This document shows positions 24,782 through 25,120 of a DNA stretch of 25,120 nt, piece after piece. Source of the DNA: JBCDGZ01 sp038750655 (GTDB lineage Bacteria > Bacteroidota > Bacteroidia > Chitinophagales > Saprospiraceae); NCBI GenBank assembly GCA_038750655.1, contig JBCDGZ010000118.1, positions 1-25,120 on the forward strand. Reading direction: 5' to 3'. The number at the start of each line of letters is the position of its first letter. Within the stretch, counting starts at the first letter, position 1. Under the pieces are notes generated by a model that made no database searches, was not told the DNA's origin, and saw only the letters and a program-made list of their open reading frames with translations. The position numbers and the translations under genes are program-made.

Positions 24782-24934
24782 ATGAAAATCAGAAAAAACT
24801 ACAATGTTCTTAACAAGAACAGCCAGAAAGGTATTAGAGGTGGGGCAACAAACAATGGAGAGCCTATTCCGGTTACACCGCAATCGGCTTCGAACACCTC
24901 AAACGTCATAATTATCGATGATTTAACGAGTTAA
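24782..24934 (+). CDS. Small peptide gene with Gly-Gly leader pattern (50 residues)
   Basis: ATG 24782 to TAA 24932-24934. The N-terminal 21 residues (MKIRKNYNVLNKNSQKGIR plus GG at 20-21) are basic and end in the double glycine that marks leader cleavage sites of Bacteroidota secreted peptide precursors, whose leaders typically start MKK/MKI and end in I.GG. The 29-residue remainder (ATNNGEPIPVTPQSASNTS, then NVIIIDDLTS) is rich in Asn, Ser, Thr and Pro, lacks Cys and ends in an acidic hydrophobic segment. No modification enzyme or peptidase-containing transporter is visible, but the right edge is only 190 bases away. A hairpin and a clear terminator follow, supporting a real transcription unit. 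Alternatives are a regulatory peptide or a chance ORF. Confidence 0.5.
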   Translation: MKIRKNYNVLNKNSQKGIRGGATNNGEPIPVTPQSASNTSNVIIIDDLTS

Positions 24935-24936
24935 AT

Positions 24937-24971
24937 GACGGAAATGCCACCCAGCGAGCGGCAAATCCGTC
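24937..24971 (+). other. 3'-UTR hairpin with A-A internal loop
   Basis: GACGGA (24937-24942), AA, TGCC (24945-24948) pair with GGCA (24960-24963), AA, TCCGTC (24966-24971), two bases after the stop of the peptide gene. There is no T-run, so it is not a terminator. It may be a stability or regulatory element. Confidence 0.45.
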
Positions 24972-25010
24972 GCGTTGTAAACTAGAAAGTCTTAATTAAA
25001 TTAAGTAAAA

Positions 25011-25059
25011 AATCTCAAACATCTTGTACAAGTGAGTACATTTTGTTTGGGATTTTTTT
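25011..25059 (+). terminator. Rho-independent terminator of the peptide gene
   Basis: AATCTCAAACA (25011-25021) pairs with TGTTTGGGATT (25044-25054) with one wobble. Seven T end at 25059. The long loop contains a small GTAC/GTAC pairing. Confidence 0.83.
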
Positions 25060-25120
25060 ATATTTGTCAGATCAATAGATTATTAAGAATAGGAAGTTAT
25101 TCTCCATATCATAAGTTGTA

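Overview
The window looks like a chromosomal segment of a Bacteroidota bacterium, most likely a Saprospiria (Lewinella-like) lineage. This is inferred from a giant adhesin-like protein ending in a type IX secretion type B sorting domain with SprB-like repeats, from several TTTG/TAnnTTTG-type promoter boxes, from the lack of Shine-Dalgarno signals, and from the family mix. No 16S rRNA or other decisive taxonomic marker is present, so the genus is a guess.

Left part (1-9272): the 3' portion of a giant repeat-built cell-surface gene, whose 5' end lies outside the window, is followed by a compact terminator/promoter. Next come a histone-deacetylase-fold hydrolase and a convergent MaoC-type dehydratase, overlapping by 4 bp. 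A minus-strand metzincin-like lipoprotein whose catalytic Glu is replaced by Gln follows, perhaps coupled to a 62-residue ORF in front of a clear terminator.

Middle (9605-16807): priA, starting at TTG, and then a 1279-residue protein. It is made of seven YegP/DUF1508 modules, an Ala/Glu-rich linker, one membrane helix and an OmpA-like tail. After its terminator there is a non-coding stretch with its own promoter, four hairpins and a terminator (candidate small RNA), then tRNA-Ala(GGC) with promoter and terminator.

Minus-strand operon (17094-19939): a Tat-exported sulfite-oxidase-family molybdoenzyme, a membrane-anchored c-type cytochrome and a sterol-desaturase/fatty-acid-hydroxylase-type di-iron membrane protein. 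The genes are tightly packed. The first two resemble a SorAB sulfite dehydrogenase with its electron acceptor.

Right part (19940-25120): about 1.5 kb without an intact gene holds a palindromic MITE-like element, opposing hairpins and a hairpin-rich, possibly decayed coding stretch. Then come a nucleoside phosphorylase/MTAN-fold protein with an extra PH/GRAM-like N-terminal domain, an overlapping small membrane protein, a TPR-like helical-repeat protein, and, divergent from it, a 50-residue peptide gene. The peptide has a Gly-Gly leader pattern, a downstream hairpin and its own terminator. Together with the YegP-array protein and the Glu-to-Gln metzincin, these are the best candidates for something undescribed.
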